Of a stretch of 33,012 bases of DNA, positions 8,024 to 16,275 are shown piece by piece. Source of the stretch: Bradyrhizobium sp. (GTDB lineage: Bacteria > Pseudomonadota > Alphaproteobacteria > Rhizobiales > Beijerinckiaceae); assembly GCA_004799435.1 (NCBI GenBank), contig SSMV01000107.1:1-33012 (forward strand), written 5' to 3'. The notes under the pieces were generated by a model. That model made no database searches and was not told the origin of the DNA. It saw only the letters and a list, made by a program, of their open reading frames with translations. The stretch's first letter is position 1. Each line of letters begins with the position of its first letter. A program made the position numbers and the translations under genes.

Positions 8024-9106
8024 ATGAGACATATTCTGGACTCTGACTTCAAGAATGGCCTGAAACGAGTTGGCGCCGCCGCGTGCATCGCGATGCTTTG
8101 CGCCGCGACCTTGGGGTTGCCGCTGGGCTTAGCGACCTCACAGGCGGCGCGAGCGGCGCCGGAGGTCACCAAACTTGATTTCTGGGCGGTGAAGGATGCG
8201 CAGGAATCGGCGTCGATCGTTGTGGCCTCCGAAAAAGGGTTCTTCAAAGAAGAGGGCTTGGATCTCACGATCAAGTGGATCGTGAGCGGTACGGATACGC
8301 CTAGCCTGGCGGCGAGCGGCCAGATTTTGCTGACCGGCGAGTCGGCCTACATCGACGGCGTCTTGCGCGACAAAGGCGTGGACATGCGCTACCTGATGCC
8401 GATGTCCAATATCGGCGGTTCCCAGATGGTCGTTCTGGGTCCCAACACCGTCGTGAATTCTCCAAAAGATCTCGAGGGAAAGAAGATCGGCATGGCGGCA
8501 GGCGCCGGTGTCGCCATGGCGATAACCAGCATGTGCGAGGACAAGGGCGTCGACTGCTCAAAAATCAAGCTCATCAATTTGCAACCGCCTGACCAAATCC
8601 CCGCCCTGCTTCGCGGCGATATCGATGCGATGGCCATATGGAACCCCTACGCCCTCGCGGGCGTGAAGGCTGGCGGTCGCGTCTACTTCACCGGCAACAA
8701 GTCTTATATCGACGGACAGGAACAGTCGGTCCACTACATGTATCTCGACGGCGGCCTGATCGTTAACGGCCCCTTCCTGATGAAGAATCCGGAAACGGTC
8801 AAAGCCGTCATGCGCGCGATCATCAAGGCGACCAACTACATCAATTCTCACTCGCGCAAGGAAATTGCAGCTATTCTCTCAGGCCCACTCGAGATTCCCG
8901 CCGACGACCTCGAGCAAATTCTTAAGGCGAACATCTACTCCAACGCGGTGGACGACACGACCGTGGGCGAGTTGACGAAGCTCTTGGCCTATGGCGGGCG
9001 TCCGGACATCGGCTGGACCGGCAAGGTTTACGTGCCTTCCGAGGTTTACGATCTGCATCTGCTTAAGGAAGTGGCGCCTGACCTGGTCACCGCGAAGGGT
9101 TTCTAG
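8024..9106 (+). CDS. ABC importer substrate-binding protein (TauA/SsuA/NMT1 type)
   Basis: A 360-residue periplasmic protein. The start has a basic segment, then a hydrophobic run (AAACIAMLCAATLGLPLGLA) and an AARAAPE cleavage region, indicating a Sec signal peptide of about 45 residues. The mature part has the NMT1/SsuA pattern: ESASIVVASEKGFFKEEGLDLTIKW, then KDLEGKKIGMAAGAG, then ALLRGDIDAMAIWNPYA. This family carries sulfonates, nitrate, thiamine precursors, riboflavin or aromatic acids. ATG 8009 is in frame, but AAAGGA seven bases before ATG 8024 favours the latter. It heads an operon with the ATPase and permease and is divergent from the XRE-LivK regulator, which suggests an inducible nitrogen or sulfur source. 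Ligand not determinable. Confidence 0.9.
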   Translation: MRHILDSDFKNGLKRVGAAACIAMLCAATLGLPLGLATSQAARAAPEVTKLDFWAVKDAQESASIVVASEKGFFKEEGLDLTIKWIVSGTDTPSLAASGQILLTGESAYIDGVLRDKGVDMRYLMPMSNIGGSQMVVLGPNTVVNSPKDLEGKKIGMAAGAGVAMAITSMCEDKGVDCSKIKLINLQPPDQIPALLRGDIDAMAIWNPYALAGVKAGGRVYFTGNKSYIDGQEQSVHYMYLDGGLIVNGPFLMKNPETVKAVMRAIIKATNYINSHSRKEIAAILSGPLEIPADDLEQILKANIYSNAVDDTTVGELTKLLAYGGRPDIGWTGKVYVPSEVYDLHLLKEVAPDLVTAKGF

Positions 9107-9139
9107 GGCGAGACATCGTCCGTTCTAATAATGAGCCGA

Positions 9140-9163
9140 GCCGGGCGGCGGCCACCGCCCGGC
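9140..9163 (+). terminator. Strong hairpin between binding protein and ATPase genes
   Basis: A perfect 9-base GC stem (GCCGGGCGG pairing with CCGCCCGGC, loop of 6) lies 33 bases after the binding-protein stop and 44 bases before the ATPase start. The following sequence has only a short T run (CTTTTGC). It may be a partial terminator or a 3'-end stabiliser that raises binding-protein mRNA relative to the membrane components. Confidence 0.55.
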
Positions 9164-9207
9164 AAGGCTTTTGCAAAACAGATTGCGACCGACGCGGAGT
9201 CCCCATC

Positions 9208-9957
9208 TTGGAAAAGGCGCCCAAGCTCCGTTTCGACAGGGTCAACATGGTTTTCGGGCGACCAAACCAGCCGCCCGTTCAAGTCTTGAAATCGATAAGC
9301 TTCGATGTCGGCGAAGGCGAATTTGTCTGCCTGCTGGGGCCATCCGGGTGCGGCAAATCCACCATCCTAAATATTGCCGCCGGATTGATCGAACCGAGCG
9401 CCGGCACGGTGACCGCGAGCTCGCGCATCGTCGCCGGACCAGGACGTGACCGTGGGGTCGTCTTTCAGGAATACGCTCTGTTCCCCTGGCTCACCGTGCG
9501 GGAGAACGTTGTCCTAGGCGCCAAATCGGGCACGGGAAAAGTCGATCGCGTCAAGGTCGATCACTTTCTCAAAGTGACGGGCATGTATGAGCACAGGGAC
9601 AAATACCCCAAGGAACTTTCGGGCGGGATGAAACAGCGCGCGGCGATCGCGCGCACTCTGGCCAATGACCCGGAAATCATATTGATGGACGAGCCATTCG
9701 GCGCGCTCGACCCCTATACCCGCGAGGCGCTGCAAGATCAGCTCGTCGAAATCTGGAGCGCCTCCCGCAAGACCGTTCTGTTTGTGACGCACAGCGTCGA
9801 GGAGGCGGCCTATTTGGCCGGCGCGGTAATTCTGCTCAAGGCGCATCCAGGGGAATTGAAAGCGGTCATCAAGAACGACGTGGCGTGGCCGCGAGAACGA
9901 GCATCCGAAGAATTGATCGGCATTGAGAGGGCGATACGCCGTGCAGAGAGGACTTAG
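9208..9957 (+). CDS. ABC importer ATPase (TauB/SsuB type)
   Basis: A 249-residue cytoplasmic ATPase of the nitrate/sulfonate/taurine class. It has Walker A GPSGCGKST (44-52), Q-loop VVFQEYALFPW, ABC signature LSGGMKQRAAIARTL, Walker B IILMDEPFGALD and the switch His in FVTHSVEEAAYL. The chain is complete and of normal family length. The start is TTG at 9208, chosen because CGGAG lies about 8 bases upstream and it precedes the conserved first strand. It follows the binding-protein gene after a hairpin and comes 34 bases before the permease, forming a standard three-gene importer. Confidence 0.92.
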   Translation: MEKAPKLRFDRVNMVFGRPNQPPVQVLKSISFDVGEGEFVCLLGPSGCGKSTILNIAAGLIEPSAGTVTASSRIVAGPGRDRGVVFQEYALFPWLTVRENVVLGAKSGTGKVDRVKVDHFLKVTGMYEHRDKYPKELSGGMKQRAAIARTLANDPEIILMDEPFGALDPYTREALQDQLVEIWSASRKTVLFVTHSVEEAAYLAGAVILLKAHPGELKAVIKNDVAWPRERASEELIGIERAIRRAERT

Positions 9958-9991
9958 CGCCGAACTTGCGTTCCCGGAGCGGAAGCGCCTG

Positions 9992-10783
9992 ATGGACTTG
10001 AGCCTGAAGAATCCCAACGCAATGAGGTTTTATAAAGTCTGTACCCTGATTTTATTCATTGCAGCTTGGCAAAGTATCGACCTTATTAATTCTGAACTGA
10101 AGTTCTACAATCCATTACTGATCCCATCGCCTTTCGATATCGTCAAGAAGGCGTCCGCGCTTTGGTCAACTGGCGCCTTGCAGAAACATATCCTTGCTTC
10201 GGTCACACGCGTGGCCCTTGGCGTGCTAATGGCGTTTCCGCCCGCCGTCGTTCTGGGCATCGGCATCGCGAGATCTCGGACGGTCGAGGTCATCTTTGAG
10301 CCATTGATCGAGCTGATCAGGCCGATTCCGCCGCTGGCTGTGTTGCCAATGTTTATTCTCTGGTTCGGCATCGGCGAGTTATCCAAGTTAGTGTTCATAG
10401 GTTTTGCGGCGTTTTACATAATCATGACGACAGTCATGCTGAGCGCGGCAAACATAGACGTGGTGCTCATACGCGCCGCCAGAACGCTCGGCATCAACGG
10501 TTGGCGATTTTACACCGAAATTGTATTTCCTGCGATATCTCCGGATTTGTTTGTTGGCGTACGATTAGGTTTATCGGCGGGTTTTGTAGTGATTGTTGCC
10601 TCAGAATTCATAGCGGCAGACGTCGGATTGGGATATATGATTAATTACGCAAGAGCGTATTTTCGAGTTTCGGACATGTTTGTTGGTGCTTTTACCATAG
10701 GTATTATCGGATATTCGGTGAATATGGTGCTGGTCGTGGTGGAGCGTCGGCTTTTCAACTGGAGAATTAATGACGAACGTTGA
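9992..10783 (+). CDS. ABC importer permease (TauC/SsuC type)
   Basis: A 263-residue inner-membrane permease with about six membrane helices. The EAA-type coupling loop is ARTLGINGWRFYTEIVFPAISPDLFVGVRLG. Conserved early parts include RPIPPLAVLPMFILWFGIGELSK. In-frame TTG 9923 and GTG 9941 would overlap the ATPase gene, but ATG 9992 follows GGAAG and gives the normal family length. The DNA is visibly richer in A and T than the flanking genes (for example around 10020-10120 and 10560-10720), so codon choice differs from its own operon partners. This may mean a different origin of this gene or segment. It forms the channel with the ATPase at 9208. Confidence 0.9.
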   Translation: MDLSLKNPNAMRFYKVCTLILFIAAWQSIDLINSELKFYNPLLIPSPFDIVKKASALWSTGALQKHILASVTRVALGVLMAFPPAVVLGIGIARSRTVEVIFEPLIELIRPIPPLAVLPMFILWFGIGELSKLVFIGFAAFYIIMTTVMLSAANIDVVLIRAARTLGINGWRFYTEIVFPAISPDLFVGVRLGLSAGFVVIVASEFIAADVGLGYMINYARAYFRVSDMFVGAFTIGIIGYSVNMVLVVVERRLFNWRINDER

Positions 10784-10885
10784 TATTGCTCGAGCGACGG
10801 AACACTCCGCGGCGAGCGCGGTTGATATAGGAAGCCGCGAATTCGCCACGCGGGCGTATCTGGTGACCGCTGGCAGGAGACGCTC

Positions 10886-11452
10886 ATGCCGGAAACTGAG
10901 GCCGCGTCGTCCTCTATGCCAGATCACATCGAGCAGACAATCGAATCGATCAAGCGGCTGGAGGCCGAGCACTACGTCAGCGCCTCTCCTCAGCAGCGCG
11001 CGGTCGGCCACATAACGGCGTTAATTGGTCGACCTCTATTCGTTGCTCTATTGGCGCTAGCGATCGTTGGCTGGATTGCAATAAATCTGGCTGACATCGC
11101 GCAAGGTCGCGTCCCGATAGATGCGCCGCCATTCCAATGGCTGCAAGGAGCGATGACGCTGATTTCGCTGTTCCTGGTTGTCTTCATTCTCGGCGCTCAA
11201 AGGCATGAAAATGAACTTGACGAGCATCAGAAGCTTTTGACTTTGGAGCTCGCGATTCTCAACGAGAAGAAGACAGCAAAAGTGATCCGTTTGCTGGAAG
11301 AATTCCGGCGCGACAATCCTCAAATCCGCAATCGCGTTGATAAAGAAGCTGAGGTGTTGGCGCAGCCGGCGGACCCTCGGTTGGTGCTTGAGGCGATCAA
11401 GGACAATCGCAGCAATTCCGAGACCACACGGCTGCATAACGATAAAACCTGA
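10886..11452 (+). CDS. DUF1003 membrane protein
   Basis: A 188-residue protein with two membrane helices (about residues 49-68 and 88-107) and a charged cytoplasmic tail. The pattern is that of DUF1003: PLFVALLALAIVGWIAINL, then a short loop, then MTLISLFLVVFILGAQRHENELDEHQKLLTLELAILNEKKTAKVIRLLEEF, the tail being a likely coiled coil. Function of the family is unknown. ATG 10886 follows AGGAG by 6 bases. It lies 102 bases downstream of the importer permease on the same strand and could share its transcript, although such proteins are usually independent of transporters. It ends facing the dihydropyrimidinase gene. Confidence 0.88.
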   Translation: MPETEAASSSMPDHIEQTIESIKRLEAEHYVSASPQQRAVGHITALIGRPLFVALLALAIVGWIAINLADIAQGRVPIDAPPFQWLQGAMTLISLFLVVFILGAQRHENELDEHQKLLTLELAILNEKKTAKVIRLLEEFRRDNPQIRNRVDKEAEVLAQPADPRLVLEAIKDNRSNSETTRLHNDKT

Positions 11453-11795
11453 GGCGATTCGCCGACGCGTGGGTTGGGTTCCAAACACACGGCCGCGAAG
11501 GAAACTCAACGCCTATTCGCCACACTGCGATAGTGCAGATTGGGACTTTCCAACTATCAGGGACACCGCTCGAGTGGCAAGCGGGCGTTCGGAGCGCAGA
11601 AGACCACGACCGCTAAGCGCCCAACGAGGTCATTCAGCCTCGATCGACAAATTCTCGAAAGCCGACATTGAGCCGTTGAGCAACCCCAAAATGGGTGATG
11701 GAAGTTCGGAGCTATCAGAACGCAGCTCAGCCCCTATGTTCCGTTGACACCGCTCCAATTTCGTCGTCAGCCGACGTTAAGGCGTCGCCGGACGT
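11453..11795. other. Convergent intergenic gap with mobile-element-like debris
   Basis: This 343-base gap lies between two converging genes. It contains copy 2 of the GATAGTGCAGA motif (11529-11560) and no credible gene. No clear bidirectional terminator was recognised. Confidence 0.45.
11529..11560. repeat. Short dispersed motif, copy 2
   Basis: Shares GATAGTGCAGA, GGGACTT and CCAACTAT with 23104-23130. Its two ends (GATAGT and ACTATC) are also inverted to each other, so it can fold into a hairpin. Candidate remnant of a mobile-element end. Confidence 0.45.
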
Positions 11796-13211
11796 TCAGC
11801 GCAAAGCCTCGCGCGAGGTTTCTCGCGGCAAGAACTGGCCATGCCCGATTTGCCCGACGAAGTCCCCGTCGTCGTTGACGAGGACGCCGCGGACGAGCGT
11901 TTTCACTGGCCATCCCGTGACCTCGATGCCTTCATAGGGCGTGTAATCGCTCCCGTGCTTCATGAGTTCCTGGGTGAGCGTAACCTTCCGATCCGGGTCC
12001 CATATCGCGATATCGGCGTCGGCGCCGATCATGATTGAGCCCTTGCGCGGATAAAGGCCGTACATCTTCGCGTGATTGGTCGCGCTGAGCGCTACGAATA
12101 CCTGCAAGCTAATGCGTCCCTTCGAAACCCCTTCGGAGAAAAGGATCGGCAGTCGCGCCGCGATGCCGGGAATGCCATTCGGTACCCAGCGGAAGGAGGT
12201 GCGCGCCTTCGGGCCGGTCTTACCGGCCTCGTCATCGAAACGAAACGGGCAATGGTCCGACGAGAATGTCTGAAACACACCGGATTGAAGCCCGCGCCAG
12301 ATTGCCTCTTGCGACGCGCGGTCGCGAGGCGGAGGCGAGCAGACGTATTTGGCGCCGCTCATGTCCATGTTGAGGCCCTTGAGGTCGTCGGCGGTCAGAA
12401 CAAGATATTGCGGGCAGGTCTCGGCATGTACCTTTAGACCTCGTCCTCGCGCCCACTGAATCTGCTCCATCGCTTCGCGTCCCGAGACGTGGACGATCAT
12501 GATGGGAATGCCGATGAGTTCGGCATGCGAGATCGCGCGATGCGTGGCTTCGCGCTCGACCAGTTCTGGCCGTGAGACGGAATGGAAATAGGGCTGGGTC
12601 TTGCCCTGGCGCTCCAGGCGGTCGGTCATGAATTTAATTTGGTCATAACCCTCGGCATGAACCATGACGAGCGCGCCCTGCTCGCGGGCGACGGCGAAGA
12701 CTTCCAGTAACTGGCGATCCGTCAACACCATGTCGTCATAGGTCATGAAGACCTTGAACGAGGGGTAGCCCGCGCTCACCAGCGCCGGGAGTTCCTGCCC
12801 TAACACAGCGGGCGTCGGATCGGTGACGATGAGGTGGAATCCATAATCGACGAAGCTCTGGCCCTTGGCCTTGAGGTGATACGCCTCGACACTCTCGCGT
12901 AGCGAGGCCCCTCGCTCTTGCAGCGCGAACGAGAGCACCGTCGTGTTGCCGCCCACGGCCGCGCTGCGGGTGCCAGTCTCGAACCCGTCCGCCATCACAA
13001 TTCCAGGACCACCGGGCTGAGCTAGATGCACGTGGCTGTCGATGCCGCCGGGCATGACGAGCCGCCCGGTCGCGTCGATCTCATGCGGCGCTGATGGCAA
13101 GGCTTCCGCCAAGGCGACGATCCGGCCGTCCTTGACGCCGACATCGCAGCGGCTGACGTCGGATGCGGTGACCACGATTCCGCCTCTTATCACCAAATCG
13201 AGCATCGTCAT
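11796..13211 (-). CDS. Dihydropyrimidinase / D-hydantoinase
   Basis: A 471-residue cyclic-amide hydrolase of the amidohydrolase superfamily, opening hydantoin or dihydropyrimidine rings to N-carbamoyl acids. All metal ligands are visible: His60 and His62 (SHVHLAQP), the lysine to be carboxylated Lys153 (SFKVFMTY), His185 (MVHAEG), His241 (IVHVSG) and Asp319 (SSDHCPF). The overall pattern fits hydantoinase rather than allantoinase. The ATG at 13211 follows GAGAGG by 5 bases; the frame extends to 13253. It lies downstream of the BMP importer/GGT-like run but is separated from it by 532 bases carrying IS-like repeats, so it may be a distant part of that operon or have its own promoter. A carbamoyl product could be processed by the RutB-like or amidase enzymes at 20206 and 20994. 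Confidence 0.93.
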   Translation of the reverse strand: MTMLDLVIRGGIVVTASDVSRCDVGVKDGRIVALAEALPSAPHEIDATGRLVMPGGIDSHVHLAQPGGPGIVMADGFETGTRSAAVGGNTTVLSFALQERGASLRESVEAYHLKAKGQSFVDYGFHLIVTDPTPAVLGQELPALVSAGYPSFKVFMTYDDMVLTDRQLLEVFAVAREQGALVMVHAEGYDQIKFMTDRLERQGKTQPYFHSVSRPELVEREATHRAISHAELIGIPIMIVHVSGREAMEQIQWARGRGLKVHAETCPQYLVLTADDLKGLNMDMSGAKYVCSPPPRDRASQEAIWRGLQSGVFQTFSSDHCPFRFDDEAGKTGPKARTSFRWVPNGIPGIAARLPILFSEGVSKGRISLQVFVALSATNHAKMYGLYPRKGSIMIGADADIAIWDPDRKVTLTQELMKHGSDYTPYEGIEVTGWPVKTLVRGVLVNDDGDFVGQIGHGQFLPRETSREALR

Positions 13212-13743
13212 TGCGTCCTCTCGTCTCGTTGACCTGGATTGCGACTCGCCCAATCAAGCACATCGATCTCGACACATTTCATCTCTTCACGGCGCTCATG
13301 GCTGAAGCAGGAAGCAGGCCAATTTCCGAAAGACGCCTGATTCTTCGGCGCCTGATCAGCGGGATTTGTGGCGGGGTGATCTGATCTCAGGGGAAGATCG
13401 GCGCTGAGGTAAGCATCGCGGAAGCGGATCACGCGCGAGCGACAAATCACGCTCCGACGCGGCCCAGCGCCGCGCAGTCGTCGAGAGCAAAGACGCGGGA
13501 AAGTTACAGACTTACCGGCGCCTCGATTTTCCGAATTCAGTGGATGGGGTCGCCTTTTATAACGCACGTTAGCTGTGTTTCGGCGTGCAATTTTGACCCC
13601 CTAATCCGGGGGATCGGCGTCCAAAATTGACCCCCAGTTCCCACACTGTTCGGCTGCCTGCGTTTGTCTGACGCGGGCGGTGTCCGTCCGCTCCAGCCTA
13701 CGAATCTCGGCAAGACAGGCGCTGCCGTCGGCATGCAAGCGGC
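13212..13743. other. Gene-free gap with IS21-like end repeats
   Basis: No credible gene in 532 bases. The right half carries two near-identical 22-base direct repeats at 13580-13601 and 13614-13635, described separately. The gap interrupts an otherwise tight leftward gene run, consistent with an insertion and later loss of an element. Confidence 0.5.
13580..13635 (-). repeat. Tandem direct repeats resembling an IS21-family end
   Basis: Two 22-base copies, 12 bases apart, differ at three positions. Read on the minus strand each contains GGGGGTCAA, then TTG, then ACGCCGA. IS21-type elements carry such multiple terminal repeats. No transposase gene or second end is visible nearby, so this is at most a solo remnant. 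The repeats are seen directly; the IS21 link is from memory of family ends. Confidence 0.55.
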
Positions 13744-15330
13744 TCAGTAGCCGAGCGCTACGCCATCCTTGCGATGATCGGAACAGCCGATCAGCACACC
13801 GCGTTGATGGTCGATCAGGATCGCCTGGCAACCGCCGATCGGCCGCGGCGCCCAGATCGTGCGATGACCTCTTTGCTCAAGATCGGCGCGCACCCTCTCG
13901 CCGAAGCCGGGTTCGAGCGTCAGCGTCCCGTCAAAAGCGAAGCTGCGCGGCGCCTCATTGGCCCGCTGCAGATCGTAGCCAAGGTCGAGCACGTGGGTAA
14001 GAAAATGTGCGTGCCCGACCGCCTGGAACTGCCCCCCCATCACGCCGAACGGCATCAACGGTACGTCGTCCTTGAGCAGCAAGGCGGGAATGATGGTGTG
14101 GAGCGGGCGCTTGCGCGGAGCGAATTCGTTGGGATGACCAGCGGTGAGGCTGAAGCCGCTGCCGCGGTTTTGCAACAACACGCCGCATTCGGGCGCATAG
14201 ATGCCGCTACCAAAATGGGCGAAGAGCGAGTTGATCAGCGAGACGACGTTGCGATCACGGTCGATGACTGTGAGATAGACCGTATCTCGATGGATCGGAC
14301 CATCCCAGATTGAGGCTTCGGCGGCCTGATCGAGCTGAATTGGCGCCCGCAGCCGGTTGATGAAGGGGTCGCTGAGAATCTCTTCGACGCTGACGCTCAT
14401 ACTCGCCGGATCGGCGATCAGCAAATCGCGCAGCCGATAGGCGGCCTTGCTCGCCTCTGCGAGCAAATGGATGCGATCGGCTTCGCTCGCCGCGTCCTCG
14501 CCAAGATCAAAGCCGTCGAGGATGCGCGCGATCACCAGCGCGGCGAGACCCTGCCCGTTGGGCGGACACTCGGCGAGGGTGTGGCCACGAAACTCTGCGC
14601 TGATCGGCGCAGCTTCGAAGCCGCGATACTCGGCGAAATCGGCCGCGTTATGGGCGCCGCCGAGCCCACGCAGCACCGCGACAAGCTCGTCGGCCACCGG
14701 CCCCGCGTAGAAGCCAGCGCGACCTTTGCCGGCGATCAGGCGCAACGTGCGCGCCAGCGCCGGATTGGCGAAGCGATCGCCGGTGCGAAGCGGCGCCCCA
14801 GCGGGGAGGAAATGCGCGGCGGCGGCGCCTGCGCCGATCCGGGCACAGTCGCGCGCCCAATCGAACGCCACCCGTCCGGTAACGCGAAAGCCGCCCTCGG
14901 CGAGCGCAATCGCCGGCGCCAGCAGCTCGGCGAGGTCGCGCCGGCCATAGGCTTCGGACAACTGAATCCAGGCGTCGACCGCGCCCGGAATGGTCACGGC
15001 ATGGGGTGAGGTCTCGGGGATGCGATTGAGGCCACTCGCGCGCAGCGCCTCGGCCGAAATCCCCGCCGGCGCCCACCCCGATCCGTTGAAGGCGCGCGCG
15101 GGCCTGCCTGATGGCGCGACGAGGGCGAAGCAATCGCCGCCAACGCCAGTCATCGCCGGCTCGACCACGCATTGGATAGCGACGGCGGCGATCGCCGCGT
15201 CCATCGCGTTGCCGCCGGTTCTCAGCACGTCGATTGCCGCCAGCGTCGCCAGCGGATGCGACGTCGCCGCCATGCCATTCTCGCCGAGCGCCGCCGAGCG
15301 TCCGGGCGAGATGTAGTCGCGCTCCAGCAT
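13744..15330 (-). CDS. Gamma-glutamyltransferase-family Ntn hydrolase (HpxW-like candidate)
   Basis: A 528-residue autoprocessing enzyme of the gamma-glutamyltranspeptidase family. The N-terminal part has the family pattern MAATSHPLATLAAIDVLRTGGNAMDAAIAA and VEPAMTGVGGDCFAL. The cleavage site and nucleophile are at Thr350 (HRDTVYLTVIDRDRNVVSL), giving large and small subunits. GSGIYAPECGVLLQNRG and PFGVMGGQFQAVGHAHFL follow as expected. There is no signal peptide, unlike secreted glutathione-processing GGTs, so it should act in the cytoplasm. HpxW, a cytoplasmic GGT homologue in purine catabolism, hydrolyses oxamate; a small amide substrate is therefore possible here. It lies 30 bases downstream of the BMP importer permease and is very likely cotranscribed with it. 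Confidence 0.88.
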   Translation of the reverse strand: MLERDYISPGRSAALGENGMAATSHPLATLAAIDVLRTGGNAMDAAIAAVAIQCVVEPAMTGVGGDCFALVAPSGRPARAFNGSGWAPAGISAEALRASGLNRIPETSPHAVTIPGAVDAWIQLSEAYGRRDLAELLAPAIALAEGGFRVTGRVAFDWARDCARIGAGAAAAHFLPAGAPLRTGDRFANPALARTLRLIAGKGRAGFYAGPVADELVAVLRGLGGAHNAADFAEYRGFEAAPISAEFRGHTLAECPPNGQGLAALVIARILDGFDLGEDAASEADRIHLLAEASKAAYRLRDLLIADPASMSVSVEEILSDPFINRLRAPIQLDQAAEASIWDGPIHRDTVYLTVIDRDRNVVSLINSLFAHFGSGIYAPECGVLLQNRGSGFSLTAGHPNEFAPRKRPLHTIIPALLLKDDVPLMPFGVMGGQFQAVGHAHFLTHVLDLGYDLQRANEAPRSFAFDGTLTLEPGFGERVRADLEQRGHRTIWAPRPIGGCQAILIDHQRGVLIGCSDHRKDGVALGY

Positions 15331-15360
15331 GCGTCCCCGTTTGCCTTTCTCGCCGTCTGC

Positions 15361-16275
15361 TCAGGGCCAGAACGGCTGAGCAAGCGCACGCGGCGCGGTC
15401 TGTCGGCCGACCAGGCCCGCGACCGCGAGGAAGGCCAGCAGATATGGCATCATAATCAGGAGCGCATTAGGGATCTGCACGCCTAGCGCCGGCAACTGGA
15501 ATTGCAGCGCCGTCGCCGCGCCGAACAACAGACAGGCGAATACGGTGCGCCAGAGTCTCCAATTGCCGAAGATCACCGCGACGATGGCCAGATAGCCGGC
15601 GCCATTGGTCATGCCTTCGGTGAAAGTGTGGATGTCGCCGATCGACAGGAACGCGCCGCCGAGCGCCGCCATGACGCCAGTGAAGATGATCGCGCCGTGG
15701 CGCACCGCCGTGACATTGGCGCCGGACTTGGCGACCGCCTGCGGGTCTTCGCCGGCGGCGCGAATCGAGATGCCGAGCCCAGTGCACGCCAATACGTAAG
15801 CGACCGCGCAGATGATCGCCAGCCCGAGCCAGGCAAGCCAGATCTGCTGGAACAAGGGGCCGATCACCGGCAGGTTCGACAGCAGCGGCGTCGACCAGGC
15901 GTCGAAACCGGGGATAGTCGCGCGCGAGCGCTCGCCAAACATCTGGCGATAGCCGAGCGTCGTCAACCCCAGCACAAGAATGTTGATGCCGATGCCGGTA
16001 ACGATCTGATTGGCGCGCAAGACGTTGGTCAGCCCGGCTTGCACGAAAGCAATCGGCAGCACGGCGAGGATCGCCGCGGCGAGCCCCAGCATCGGCGAAC
16101 CGGTCAGCGCCGCGCCGACAGCGCCGGCGAAGGCGCCCATCAGCATCATGCCTTCGAGGCTCATGTTGACGACGCCGGCGCGCTCCGAGACCAACTCGCC
16201 GGTCGCCGCGAACAGCAGGGGGACGGCGAGGCGGATGGTCGAGCCTAGGAAGACGGCGATGAGTTCGGCAGTCAT
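15361..16275 (-). CDS. BMP-family ABC importer permease 2
   Basis: A 304-residue integral membrane protein of the nucleoside-type ABC permeases (YufQ/NupQ-like). It has the landmark GELVSERAGVVNMSLEGMMLMGAF near the N-terminus and RAAGEDPQAVAKSGANVTAVRHGAI in the coupling region, with about eight hydrophobic segments. Its ATG (16275-16273) shares one base with the stop of the upstream permease gene, so they are translationally coupled. The open frame extends far upstream to 17202, but that part is antisense-like shadow within the other permease. It forms a heterodimeric channel with the permease at 16275-17357. Confidence 0.92.
   Translation of the reverse strand: MTAELIAVFLGSTIRLAVPLLFAATGELVSERAGVVNMSLEGMMLMGAFAGAVGAALTGSPMLGLAAAILAVLPIAFVQAGLTNVLRANQIVTGIGINILVLGLTTLGYRQMFGERSRATIPGFDAWSTPLLSNLPVIGPLFQQIWLAWLGLAIICAVAYVLACTGLGISIRAAGEDPQAVAKSGANVTAVRHGAIIFTGVMAALGGAFLSIGDIHTFTEGMTNGAGYLAIVAVIFGNWRLWRTVFACLLFGAATALQFQLPALGVQIPNALLIMMPYLLAFLAVAGLVGRQTAPRALAQPFWP

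Noticed and set aside
15502-16248. 248-codon plus-strand frame opposite a BMP permease
   Set aside because: Antisense shadow of a membrane-protein gene in GC-rich DNA.
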